The translations under genes were made by a program, and so were the position numbers. Below are positions 37,640 to 46,172 of a DNA stretch of 64,000 bases, piece after piece. Under the pieces are notes generated by a model. It was given only the letters and a program-made list of their open reading frames with translations. It made no database searches and had not been told where the DNA came from. Position 1 is the stretch's first letter. The number at the start of each line of letters is the position of its first letter. This DNA is from Bacillaceae bacterium IKA-2 (GTDB lineage: Bacteria > Bacillota > Bacilli > Bacillales > Anaerobacillaceae): the NCBI GenBank assembly GCA_031761875.1, contig CP134492.1, positions 3,162,001 to 3,226,000 on the forward strand, in the 5' to 3' direction.

Positions 37640-39749
37640 GACCTACCCTCTCAACTTGCCTTGCTGAAACTTTAAATAAAGTTGGGATATCTAGAATTAG
37701 GGCAACATTGCCATCTCCTAATATCGTTGCACCAGCAATCCCTTCCGTCTGTTCCATATTTTCCTTAATACTTTTAATGACAACTTGTTCCTGACCTAAT
37801 ATTTCATCTACAAGCAGAGCGAGCTTTCTATCATTGTTTTTAACAATAATTAAAATTCCATCGGTCGGATTTAAAACTTCTGTTTCCACATCCAAAATTT
37901 TATTGAGGCCTGAATAAGGAAGGTATTCATTTCTCAAATGAATAATTGTTTCTTTTCCTTCGGCTTTAAGGATCTGTTTCTTTTCCGCCTTAATAAATTC
38001 GATGATAAAGTTAAGCGGAATAATAAAGCGCTCTTCCCCAATTCGAATCATCATGCCATCGATAATTGCCAACGTTAACGGTAACTTAATTTTAATTGTT
38101 GATCCTTTACCTCTTTCAGAATAGACGTCAACAGCACCTCGTAAATTTTTGATATTTGTCATTACAACATCAAGACCAACGCCACGACCAGAAATATCTG
38201 TTACTGATTTTGCCGTTGAAAAACCTGGCCTAAAAAGCAACAAGTAAATTTCTTCTTTCGTTAACTCTTCATCCGCAGTAATGATATTTTTTTCTACTGC
38301 CTTTGCGTAAACTGCCGCATCATCAATTCCTTTACCATCATCAATAATTTCAATGACGATACTGCCTTCTTGATGGTAAGCATTTAATTCAATTTTTCCC
38401 TGTGCCGGTTTTCCATTCGCAATCCGCTCCTCAGGCGATTCTATGCCATGATCAACGGCATTTCTGACCAAATGTTTAAGGGGATCGGTTATTTGTTCAA
38501 TTACTTTTTTATCTAAATCTGTTTCTTTGCCATTTAAGACCAGTTCGATTTCTTTGCCTTTATCAATAGCAAGGTCACGTACCATCCGTTGAAACCTCAT
38601 AAAGGTTGCCCCTATTGGGATCATGCTAGCGTTCATGACTTCTTCTTGTACAATTCGAATAATTTTATCGACTTCTTCAAAGGAGTTAATGATCTCTCTT
38701 TGGTGCTGCTCCTTTTTTCCATTTGGATTGTTCAGCGTTACTAATGACTTTACCCTTGATTGAGCTATCAACAACTCAGCTAAATGGTTTAAAATATTTT
38801 CTAGCTTTTCCGTTTCTACACGAATTGTGTTGCTAGAGTCTGATAGACTAACTTTCGTTTTTAACGTTTTCTCTGATGATGATTTTATTTCTTTTTCAAA
38901 ACTTAATAATCCAGAATTCTCTAAGTTTTCACCGAGATTTTTTAATTTCCCTACAACCCGATCAATATGTTCAGAAGCAAAAGTTCCTTGTGTAAGTAAT
39001 AGCTCTTTTGTCGCTCTGTCTCCTTTGAACCAGCTAGTAGCTATATTCGTAATTTCAGTAATTTCAATATCATTTTCATCTAAAACAAAAATGAAGATAT
39101 TGGTTATTGCTTCTATTTTTTCTTCTGACTGCAAAAATATTGTCCACTTAAGGTGAAATTGATGTGGGTCTAGATCCGCCAAATCTGGGACTGCCTCTTC
39201 ATGTACAAAAACTTCTAATAACTTTCCTACTTCCTCTAACTCATAAATAAGCATCAATGGATCAGTACCTGTCTCAAAGATTTGTTCATGAAATTTCAAC
39301 TCAATTTTATAAAACCCTGTTTTAGTTTCATTTGAAGAAGTTGCTACTTTTACCTGTTTGACTGGACTACCCTTTGTCTCAAGCTCTTTGATCATGACAT
39401 CTAATGCATTAATTTCATCCTGAACCGAACTCCCATCTAAATCTCCTTGATCAATCATTTGTTTTAGGAGATCATAGCCTTGAAGCATAGCCGACGCGAC
39501 TTCGTCTGAATAAGAACTTGAACCCTCACGGATTTGATCTAATACATTTTCAAGGTGGTGGGCAATCCCACTAATTACTTCAAAGCCCATTAAGCCTGCT
39601 CCACCTTTAATTGTATGAATTGCTCGAAATACCGAATCCATCCAATCTTTGTTATCAGGGTCTTTTTCCAATTCAATAAAACCCTCTTCAAGAACGTCTA
39701 AATTCTCCTGTGTTTCTTCTAAAAAAGTTTGAATCATATCATCACTCAT
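37629..39749 (-). CDS. cheA: CheA chemotaxis histidine kinase
   Basis: Central kinase of 706 residues. The HPt domain carries phospho-His45 (FRAIHTIKGGAGLMGF). A middle region (~130-270) with two short alpha/beta modules likely forms the CheY/CheB-docking P2. The dimerisation and HATPase domains (~310-555) have VRNAVDHGIESPEER (N box), DDGKGID (G1), GFSTAKSVTDISGRGVGLDVV (F/G2). A CheW-like domain lies at the C-terminus (IIDGMMIRIGEERFIIPL). GAGGTGAAG precedes the ATG. A 148-base repeat-containing gap separates it from cheY. Confidence 0.95.
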   Translation of the reverse strand: MSDDMIQTFLEETQENLDVLEEGFIELEKDPDNKDWMDSVFRAIHTIKGGAGLMGFEVISGIAHHLENVLDQIREGSSSYSDEVASAMLQGYDLLKQMIDQGDLDGSSVQDEINALDVMIKELETKGSPVKQVKVATSSNETKTGFYKIELKFHEQIFETGTDPLMLIYELEEVGKLLEVFVHEEAVPDLADLDPHQFHLKWTIFLQSEEKIEAITNIFIFVLDENDIEITEITNIATSWFKGDRATKELLLTQGTFASEHIDRVVGKLKNLGENLENSGLLSFEKEIKSSSEKTLKTKVSLSDSSNTIRVETEKLENILNHLAELLIAQSRVKSLVTLNNPNGKKEQHQREIINSFEEVDKIIRIVQEEVMNASMIPIGATFMRFQRMVRDLAIDKGKEIELVLNGKETDLDKKVIEQITDPLKHLVRNAVDHGIESPEERIANGKPAQGKIELNAYHQEGSIVIEIIDDGKGIDDAAVYAKAVEKNIITADEELTKEEIYLLLFRPGFSTAKSVTDISGRGVGLDVVMTNIKNLRGAVDVYSERGKGSTIKIKLPLTLAIIDGMMIRIGEERFIIPLNFIIEFIKAEKKQILKAEGKETIIHLRNEYLPYSGLNKILDVETEVLNPTDGILIIVKNNDRKLALLVDEILGQEQVVIKSIKENMEQTEGIAGATILGDGNVALILDIPTLFKVSARQVERVGHDR

Positions 39750-39771
39750 TTACTTCACCTCACTTATTAAT

Positions 39772-39897
39772 GAATAGTTGGAAGAGTGGGACGCAGGAAA
39801 AGAAAAGCACAAGTCAATCAAAAGATAAACCATTACCCCTAAAAAAGTCTTTGACCTACCTTACCCCTCCAACTTTCACGCTCTCGATCTTTCCCAC
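39772..39897. repeat. intergenic CCAACTTT-family repeat, copy E
   Basis: The left end GAATAGTTGGAAGAGTGGG and the right end CCCCTCCAACTTTCACGCTC (to about 39885) are imperfect inverted copies. The middle AAAGATAAACCATTACCCCTA resembles copies C and D. It sits between cheY and cheA. Confidence 0.45.
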
Positions 39898-40278
39898 CTA
39901 TTTAACGAATTTTTTGATCACGCCAATTAATTGATCTGGTTGAAATGGTTTTACAAGCCACCCAGCTGCTCCAGCTTGTTTTCCCTCCATCTTTTTTTTA
40001 TCTTGCGATTCCGTTGTCAAAACTAAGACGGGGACAAACTTAAATTGAGGTTTCTTTTTTACTTCTTTAATAAAACCGATACCATCTAAATTTGGCATGT
40101 TAATATCAGATATAATCATGGCTGGACGCTTGCCCTCTTTTTGAAGTTGATCTAGTTTTAAAAGACCATCTTTTCCATCCACTGCCGACTCAACTAGATA
40201 GCCACTTTTCTTTAATGTGTATTCAACAGACGCCCTCACAGTTCTTGAGTCGTCAACGATAAAAATCAATTTACTCAT
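39898..40278 (-). CDS. cheY: CheY-like single-domain response regulator
   Basis: 126-residue receiver with intact site: acidic pair Asp9-Asp10, phospho-Asp58 (MIISDINMPNLDGIGF), Thr in VLVLTTESQ and Lys in WLVKPFQP. It is the probable phospho-output of the operon's CheA. The target is not evident: no flagellar or pilus gene is in the window. Its ATG lies 4 bases after the upstream STAS stop, with AAAGGAG inside that gene's end, so the two are co-translated. Confidence 0.92.
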   Translation of the reverse strand: MSKLIFIVDDSRTVRASVEYTLKKSGYLVESAVDGKDGLLKLDQLQKEGKRPAMIISDINMPNLDGIGFIKEVKKKPQFKFVPVLVLTTESQDKKKMEGKQAGAAGWLVKPFQPDQLIGVIKKFVK

Positions 40279-40281
40279 GAG

Positions 40282-40554
40282 TTAAACATTCTCCTTTGCT
40301 AGCAATGTTTCTAAACCTAATTTACGCAATGTTCCTTCAACTTCTTCTTGAATACCAACCATTTCAAAAGCTAACGCTTGTTTATCACAATACTTTTTTA
40401 ATGAAACGAGAAGTTGTAATCCTGCTGCATCAATATCAACTAGTTCGCTAATATCTAGCAGGAACTCGTCATTACAACTACTCATGTATTCAATAAGCTC
40501 TTGCTGAATATCGATACAGTTAAAGATAGATATAGATTCACCAAGGGAATACAC
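40282..40554 (-). CDS. STAS-domain protein lacking the phosphorylatable Ser
   Basis: A 90-residue STAS domain. The usual DSSG phosphorylation motif reads DIDAAGLQLLVSLKKY, so both candidate Ser/Thr are Ala and the phospho-switch seems locked. DxAGLQLL-type STAS proteins are commonly encoded beside cheY/cheA in proteobacterial chemosensory clusters (recalled, not checked). It starts at GTG with GGAGGGG six bases upstream, just ahead of cheY. It may bind the kinase domain of the 42.5-44.5 kb fusion protein without being phosphorylated, or act as a scaffold. Confidence 0.85.
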   Translation of the reverse strand: MYSLGESISIFNCIDIQQELIEYMSSCNDEFLLDISELVDIDAAGLQLLVSLKKYCDKQALAFEMVGIQEEVEGTLRKLGLETLLAKENV

Positions 40555-40606
40555 ACTTTTCCCCTCCTTTTTTTTGTATAACTCTAACTCCTAGCTTCTA
40601 CTTTTC

Positions 40607-42451
40607 TTAAAATAGCGTTAATTCTCCGCCTTCATCACCAATATCATAGTTATCGTCTTCCAAAACTGCGCTGACTGCAACGCGGTCATAATAGGTTGTT
40701 AGTTGTTCGATAATATCATTTAAAGAAGTGTCTGTTGTCTCCCATTCTGTTAAACCTGCTTTTTGCAAAGCAGTTTCTTTCTCCCTTTGAGTCTCTTCTG
40801 CAAGTTCGCAAAGTTCATTAATGATTAACTGTAAGACCATCGGCAACTCTTTGCACTCATTCATCTTTTCGGTTAAATATTGAATTTCTTCGATTAACTT
40901 TTTTCCTGTTTCGCCTGCTGGTTGTACGGCTTTTAGCACCAGCTGTTCAATTATATCTAAGTTTTCTAGCGAACTTACAGCCGTGTTAAGCATCGCTTCG
41001 GCCATCTGCTCATTTGTTTCAAGCATTGTAAAAAAAAGATCTAAATCTTTAGAAAGAGTTTCTTTTAAGTTAATAACGAATTGTTCATTATTATTAACAT
41101 CAATAATCACTCGTTCAGAAATTCTCTCAATTTCATTTCCAAACGTCCCCACTTCACCGTCTAATCGAGCTAATTCAATTCGACTTAAAATGTTCAAACG
41201 TTGTAAGTAGCCGACTTTCTTTTTAATAAAGGTAAATTGTTGTTCGATATCACCTATTTCTTTATTGAAGTAGGTTCCAATTTCATTAAAGCTAGCAAGA
41301 TCTGCTTTTAAGGTATTTGATTCTTCTTTAAATTCTTTAATAAATGTTTTCACTTTAATAAAAATTTCCTCGATCGTATTATTGTCCTCTCGATCTTCGC
41401 CACTTAAAAATTCGGCTAGCAAACTACTTTCTTCATATGTAGAATCTAAACTAGCTTTTATACTTAGAATAGGCGATTCTACTTTTTTTACTGATGTTTC
41501 AACCTGGTCTTGAATACTTAGTAACAAGTTGATTGATAAATCGACTGCTTTTTCCACAAACGTTAAAAACTCTAACTCTACTTGAAACTCACTTTCATGA
41601 TCGGCACAATAACGGTCAACCCCATCAAAAATACTATTTAAACACTTTGTAACACTTTCCAAACTTTGTTTTATTAAGTCTTGACTTTGTATCGCCATCA
41701 TAAGCTCCTGAACAGGTTCTACTGCTAATTCAAGATTATGGTTCGCCTCTTTTAAAAGTTGACTTACAATTTTAAGTGATTCAAACACTTCCTGAAATAA
41801 CTGGTGAAATTCACCTACTTTTACATGCGATAAATGTTCACTATATGAGAGCATATGGTTTAACTTTTTTGTGAAATTTTCTTTCCAAGAAGATAAATTT
41901 AACGAGTGTTCATAAATGGTATTATACTGCCCTTCAATCTGGTTCGAGAATTCTTTAATATTTGCTGAAATAACACCAAAAGCTTTGCCACGATTACCTA
42001 AGCGTGTTGAATGAATCATCGCATTTATTGAGACCACCTCAATATCTGTAATGTGCTCCTTAATTTCCTTGATAATCATCATTAACTGTTCTAGACCAAC
42101 AGCTTTGTCATTATCATCATTAGAAAGAAAGCGCTGAATTGTCGTTCTTAGCTTTTTCTCGTCAAACATATTTAAAATTGAAGCTGAAAAATTATCTCTC
42201 ATTTCTCGCAGCAATTGAGATAAGCGGTGAGCATCATTTTCTGCTTTTTCTGATGTTTCATTATCCGTTGCATCATTATAAACAAAATAATTCAGCAAAA
42301 TTTCCATCTCTTCTGCATTGAGCTCTATTTCGGTTTCTATTTCAGGCAATCTTGCATAAATGGCACCGTATATTTCTTCTGTTTGATCAATAAACTTATA
42401 AAGTTGATTATTGATGTCAGTAATTCGGTTTGTTAGTGCTGCACTATCCAA
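40607..42451 (-). CDS. large coiled-coil protein with MCP-tip-like segment, function unknown
   Basis: Cytoplasmic protein of about 614 residues, almost entirely predicted helix and coiled coil, no membrane segment. Near residues 150-185 INAMIHSTRLGNRGKAFGVISANIKEFS matches the pattern of a receptor signalling tip ([21 protein letters not shown]) in degenerate form. It may therefore be an array-associated receptor remnant, a CheA-binding regulator or an adaptor. The TTG at 42451 was chosen because AGGAG is 9 bases upstream; the ATG at 42460 touches AGGAG directly. Second gene of the chemosensory operon. I know no named family for it. Confidence 0.7.
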   Translation of the reverse strand: MDSAALTNRITDINNQLYKFIDQTEEIYGAIYARLPEIETEIELNAEEMEILLNYFVYNDATDNETSEKAENDAHRLSQLLREMRDNFSASILNMFDEKKLRTTIQRFLSNDDNDKAVGLEQLMMIIKEIKEHITDIEVVSINAMIHSTRLGNRGKAFGVISANIKEFSNQIEGQYNTIYEHSLNLSSWKENFTKKLNHMLSYSEHLSHVKVGEFHQLFQEVFESLKIVSQLLKEANHNLELAVEPVQELMMAIQSQDLIKQSLESVTKCLNSIFDGVDRYCADHESEFQVELEFLTFVEKAVDLSINLLLSIQDQVETSVKKVESPILSIKASLDSTYEESSLLAEFLSGEDREDNNTIEEIFIKVKTFIKEFKEESNTLKADLASFNEIGTYFNKEIGDIEQQFTFIKKKVGYLQRLNILSRIELARLDGEVGTFGNEIERISERVIIDVNNNEQFVINLKETLSKDLDLFFTMLETNEQMAEAMLNTAVSSLENLDIIEQLVLKAVQPAGETGKKLIEEIQYLTEKMNECKELPMVLQLIINELCELAEETQREKETALQKAGLTEWETTDTSLNDIIEQLTTYYDRVAVSAVLEDDNYDIGDEGGELTLF

Positions 42452-42477
42452 AATTAACATCTCCTAGAAAAAATCTA

Positions 42478-44454
42478 TTATCTATTTTCAACTACACTCT
42501 TTGTGAATGTTACTTCATTACCTGTTTCGTTATAGGCAATTTCATCAAAAAATAAGTTTGAAATCATAATACCTCTACCACGTTCCTCAAAATTTTCAAT
42601 TATAAATGGTCTAGCAATTCGTTCCCGCCAGTCAAAACCAATTCCCTCATCAGTAATTGTCGCTGAAATATAAGTACGATTAACAAACAACCTAATCGTT
42701 ACTAACTGATTTTTGTCAAAATGATTACCATGTTCGATTGCATTCGTAATCATTTCATGTAAATACATCACATATTCCTCATAATTTTCTTGCAATCCGT
42801 TTAAGAAATTCTCTACTTTTGTTCGAATAAACGCAATTGACTCAATTCCACTACCACTTTGATAGTAAAACTCTTCTGTATTGCTAGGGCGATTATGGAT
42901 AATAAAATAAGTGACATCGTCATCATAATTATTTCTAGTCCCTGTAAAATCATATAAGCAATCTTGAATATGCCTGCTTACATACATTGGCTCAGGAATA
43001 ACAAGTTTATTTAAAATCTGTTCCAACCTTTCAACTCCAAATGTCTCCATTTTATCTGGAGAGGTCTGTTCTACAATCCCATCTGTCATCATTACTAAGG
43101 TTGAATCTTGTTCCATTGTAAAATTCTTGTTCTCAAATCTTAACAGCTCTAAATCAATCGCTGTAGTAATTGGTAACCCACCAATGTTCAATTGTATTGT
43201 AGGACTACCTGGGCTTTTTAGAAGTAATGGAATTTGAAAGCCTGAATTGCAATAGGTAACTTTTCTTGATTTTATTTTTAAGATTCCTAATAAAATACAA
43301 ACAAAATATTCATCAGAAAAACCTTCTTGGTGGAAGCGTTCAGCTACAAATTTAACAATATCGTTTGGCGTTAGTTTTGATCTATCTGGCTCAATTATAA
43401 AAAATTGATCAATTGTATTTTTTATAAAAATGTTAAGTATTGCTCCGTCGAGGGCATGACCGCTAACATCTGTTAAGTAAAATAATAAATGATCATCATC
43501 GATTTTAATCGCATTATAGTAATCGCCCCCTATATATTGGGCCGGTTCATAAAAAGCGCACATTGAAAGACCTTCAATAACAGGAAGATTCGCAGGGAAA
43601 AATTGTTTTTGAACAACATGAGCTTTTTCGATATTTTCCTTAATTTCTTGATAAGCAGCTGCTAACTCTAGTTGTTTTTCTTCAAGCTCTCTCGTATAGG
43701 TAGAAATTTCTACATCTCTTTTTTTTCGCTCTGAAACATTTCGAAATGCAAATATAAAACCGTAGCAAATACCATTTTTATGATCACATAGTGGATTCCC
43801 GACAGCCTCTACCCAAAGAAAATTTTCATTTACGGTTTTAAATCTAAGCTCAATCTTAACTGATTTAGCCTCTACTTGAAGGCTTTTTAAGGCTTCAGTA
43901 ACTTTAAATCGATCTTCTGGGTGAACAACTTGTTTAATATTTAAGTTATCGAGATTAAATCCAAAAACTTTGCTGGCAGAATTGCTTGTATAAATAAAGT
44001 TCCCTTTTTGATCGACTTGGACAATAACATCTAATAAATGGTCAGTAATCGTTTCGAGCATAACTCCTCTTCTATACAAACTTTCTTTTATTGCAACGTT
44101 ATTGGTCTTTTTATTGATTTCGACGATTGCTTTAGTGGTTCGCGAAATCAATTCATTGTTTGTAAAAGGCTTTGTAACGTAATCGTTAACAACCCCCTCG
44201 ACGATTAGTTCTTGCAAGCTCGAGAGATCATTACAATCTATAACAGCAATAATATAAACATCATCAACTAAATCCTTTAAGTTGCTAATTCCCTTTTTTT
44301 CTAAATCGTTTAATGTAGATACATCAACGATTATTAATTGTATCGAGAAAATGTTTTCGGTATTTGTAACTACGTTAAAGTTGGGATCAATTTTTTTTAT
44401 AATAACCGTCTTTATCCGTTCTTTTAATAGTCCCTTTACTAAAATAGTAGCCAT
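42478..44454 (-). CDS. receiver-like-PAS-PP2C phosphatase with C-terminal HATPase (paralogue of 29895-31910)
   Basis: First gene of the chemosensory operon, 658 residues. The N-terminal receiver-like domain has lost the acidic pair (begins ATILVKGLL) but keeps an Asp (IIVDVST) and Lys (DYVTKPF). PAS domain ~125-250, coiled coil, then RsbU/SpoIIE phosphatase with GGDYYNA, DVSGHALDGA, MTDGIVEQ and DDDVTYFII. The HATPase_c domain has NAIEHGN, DEGIGFDW and RGRGI. It probably both dephosphorylates and phosphorylates STAS partners, one of which is encoded at 40.3 kb. The ATG is preceded by GGGGG buried in a 19-bp hairpin (44459-44523), implying translational control. Confidence 0.87.
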   Translation of the reverse strand: MATILVKGLLKERIKTVIIKKIDPNFNVVTNTENIFSIQLIIVDVSTLNDLEKKGISNLKDLVDDVYIIAVIDCNDLSSLQELIVEGVVNDYVTKPFTNNELISRTTKAIVEINKKTNNVAIKESLYRRGVMLETITDHLLDVIVQVDQKGNFIYTSNSASKVFGFNLDNLNIKQVVHPEDRFKVTEALKSLQVEAKSVKIELRFKTVNENFLWVEAVGNPLCDHKNGICYGFIFAFRNVSERKKRDVEISTYTRELEEKQLELAAAYQEIKENIEKAHVVQKQFFPANLPVIEGLSMCAFYEPAQYIGGDYYNAIKIDDDHLLFYLTDVSGHALDGAILNIFIKNTIDQFFIIEPDRSKLTPNDIVKFVAERFHQEGFSDEYFVCILLGILKIKSRKVTYCNSGFQIPLLLKSPGSPTIQLNIGGLPITTAIDLELLRFENKNFTMEQDSTLVMMTDGIVEQTSPDKMETFGVERLEQILNKLVIPEPMYVSRHIQDCLYDFTGTRNNYDDDVTYFIIHNRPSNTEEFYYQSGSGIESIAFIRTKVENFLNGLQENYEEYVMYLHEMITNAIEHGNHFDKNQLVTIRLFVNRTYISATITDEGIGFDWRERIARPFIIENFEERGRGIMISNLFFDEIAYNETGNEVTFTKSVVENR

Positions 44455-44458
44455 TTAA

Positions 44459-44523
44459 CTGCCCCCGGTTAGCTTTAAATTATCAAATATAGGTATTTTC
44501 ATTGTAAAGCTAACCGGGGGCAG
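44459..44523 (-). promoter_or_regulatory. leader hairpin masking the ribosome binding site
   Basis: CTGCCCCCGGTTAGCTTTA (minus strand 44523-44505) pairs perfectly over 19 bp with 44477-44459, loop 27 bases. The 3' arm contains the GGGGG ribosome binding site and ends four bases before the ATG at 44454. No T-run follows on either strand, so it is not a terminator. As drawn it would block translation of the first gene of the operon. Confidence 0.7.
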
Positions 44524-44559
44524 GTAAACGTTTTAGGAACCACGCATCCCGGCTATGTT

Positions 44560-44589
44560 TTATTATTCAATTTTGACTTTTATCCTCAA
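44560..44589 (-). promoter_or_regulatory. candidate promoter of the chemosensory operon
   Basis: On the minus strand TTGAGG (44589-44584) and TAATAA (44565-44560) are 18 bases apart, giving a leader of about 100 bases that includes the hairpin. The boxes are imperfect and other AT-rich candidates exist upstream. Confidence 0.4.
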
Positions 44590-45081
44590 TCTGCTATATA
44601 AAAGCTCTGACTTCACTAAATAATAAATGCGCTATTTGCTTTGTCTCTGCACATTTAAGTCCTCTTCCATAGGTGATATCAAGGTGACACTATAATTATT
44701 TAAATATATTTTCTATTACTAGTTAGTTTACCATATTTCGCGGAATTTCAACACAATATTTGGTATTCCTGTTCATATTTCACTAATTTTAAATCAAAAT
44801 GTGTTTTTTCATATTTTTTTTAACTAATGTATACCAGCTGTACAACTTCGACTTCGTAAAAACTTCACTAAAAAAATGTTTAATTGTAATTACTACTTCT
44901 TCTTTCCTTTTAAACCTCGCTAAGTGAAATCCTTATTCTATCTTTCAAAATTCGGATTCGGAATATAATATTTCTTTAATTCCCCAATTTCTATTGTCAG
45001 TACGAACTCGCTATAATATATCTGTGTCTTTAATCCTGCTATTTTACATTAAACTTGCGGAAATTGTTTCAACACAAAATA
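44590..45081. other. non-coding AT-rich region
   Basis: No credible gene or RNA is seen in these ~490 bases. It contains a tandem AGGTGA repeat with 11-base period (AGGTGATATCAAGGTGA, from 44671) and many A/T runs, and may carry upstream control sites of the chemosensory operon. Confidence 0.5.
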
Positions 45082-45106
45082 AGACTTCCACGATGATCGC
45101 AGAAGT
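45082..45106 (-). terminator. intrinsic terminator of the IDEAL-domain gene
   Basis: An 11-bp stem (45082-45092 with 45096-45106, two G-U pairs) with a 3-base loop is followed on the minus strand by TTATTTTG, 27 bases after the stop codon. Confidence 0.65.
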
Positions 45107-45133
45107 CCTAGTTTTATATTATTTTCTATTTTG

Positions 45134-45430
45134 TTAATCTTCAAATTTAATTGTAAATTCAATACCTTCTTCAGAAAAAGTAACTCCATCTTTATAATTA
45201 GCTAAAAGCCCATTATATCTTTTGACGAGTGTAACAAATAGTTCCTTATCACCATCTTTAAGCGTTCCATCAATGTCCTCTTGAAGTTTTGATTTCTGGA
45301 ATTGAAAAATTGAAGCCTCAAGGATCATTTGCGCATACAATGAGTCAAGTATTTCAACAGAAGGCTCTCTATGGTTATTCAATAACGATAATTGTTTTAA
45401 CACCTTTTTATTGATTACGTACTTTTCCAT
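45134..45430 (-). CDS. IDEAL-domain-like small protein
   Basis: 98-residue cytoplasmic protein. Residues ~35-80 (YAQMILEASIFQFQKSKLQEDIDGTLKDGDKELFVTLVKRYN) fit the IDEAL domain of Bacillus proteins, with IDGTL in place of IDEAL. The molecular role of these proteins is poorly known; some act as small regulators or adaptors. A perfect AGGAGGT precedes the ATG and a terminator follows, so it is a single-gene unit between the chemosensory operon and the disrupted fnr. Confidence 0.7.
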   Translation of the reverse strand: MEKYVINKKVLKQLSLLNNHREPSVEILDSLYAQMILEASIFQFQKSKLQEDIDGTLKDGDKELFVTLVKRYNGLLANYKDGVTFSEEGIEFTIKFED

Positions 45431-46172
45431 ATTAAAAACCTCCTTTTTTTAATTATAATCTATTTTCTGATTTTTTTCAACTTTCAAACTTTTTAGTTAA
45501 TTTAAATAGATTACTATCATAATACGATAGTTAAACATAAAAAAATTCTACCACTAATTATATCCATCTCTTCAAATAAAAATCGCTTTATTACAACTAT
45601 TGCTGTAAAATAAATGATAGATAATTGATGGATAATTAACTGTCATCTTTATACGCACACTTTGACTCTTTGTATTCTAAGGGGGAGATTGGATGATTAG
45701 AAAACTAGAAAAAGAGACATTCTTTCATCAGTTTAGTGATGAGAACCAAAAATTTTTGTTAGCACAAGGAACTGAAATTACTTTAAAAAAAGGAAGCTCA
45801 TTATATCTAGAAGGCGATTTTCCAAAACATATATACTATGTTACGTCAGGAAAAATACGATTGAGTAAAACAACTGTTGATGGTAGAATTCTATTTTTCC
45901 AACTAATGCAAAGCGACGAATTTGTTGGCGAATTAAGTTTGTTTAATAATCTTAAACGTACTTCTAACGCAGACGTTATTAAAGATACTATTTTAATACG
46001 CTTTGATCGGACGGTGTTAGAAACTATATGTCTTCAAAATAGCGTCGTTGCTTTAGCGTGTTTATGATACTCTAAAAGTGGCCCATTAATAGAATAATAT
46101 CAATTGAAAAACGGTCCAGTACTTTAACACTAATCTCTTACTGTTATGATGGCAGTAAAGGGGTGGGATGGA

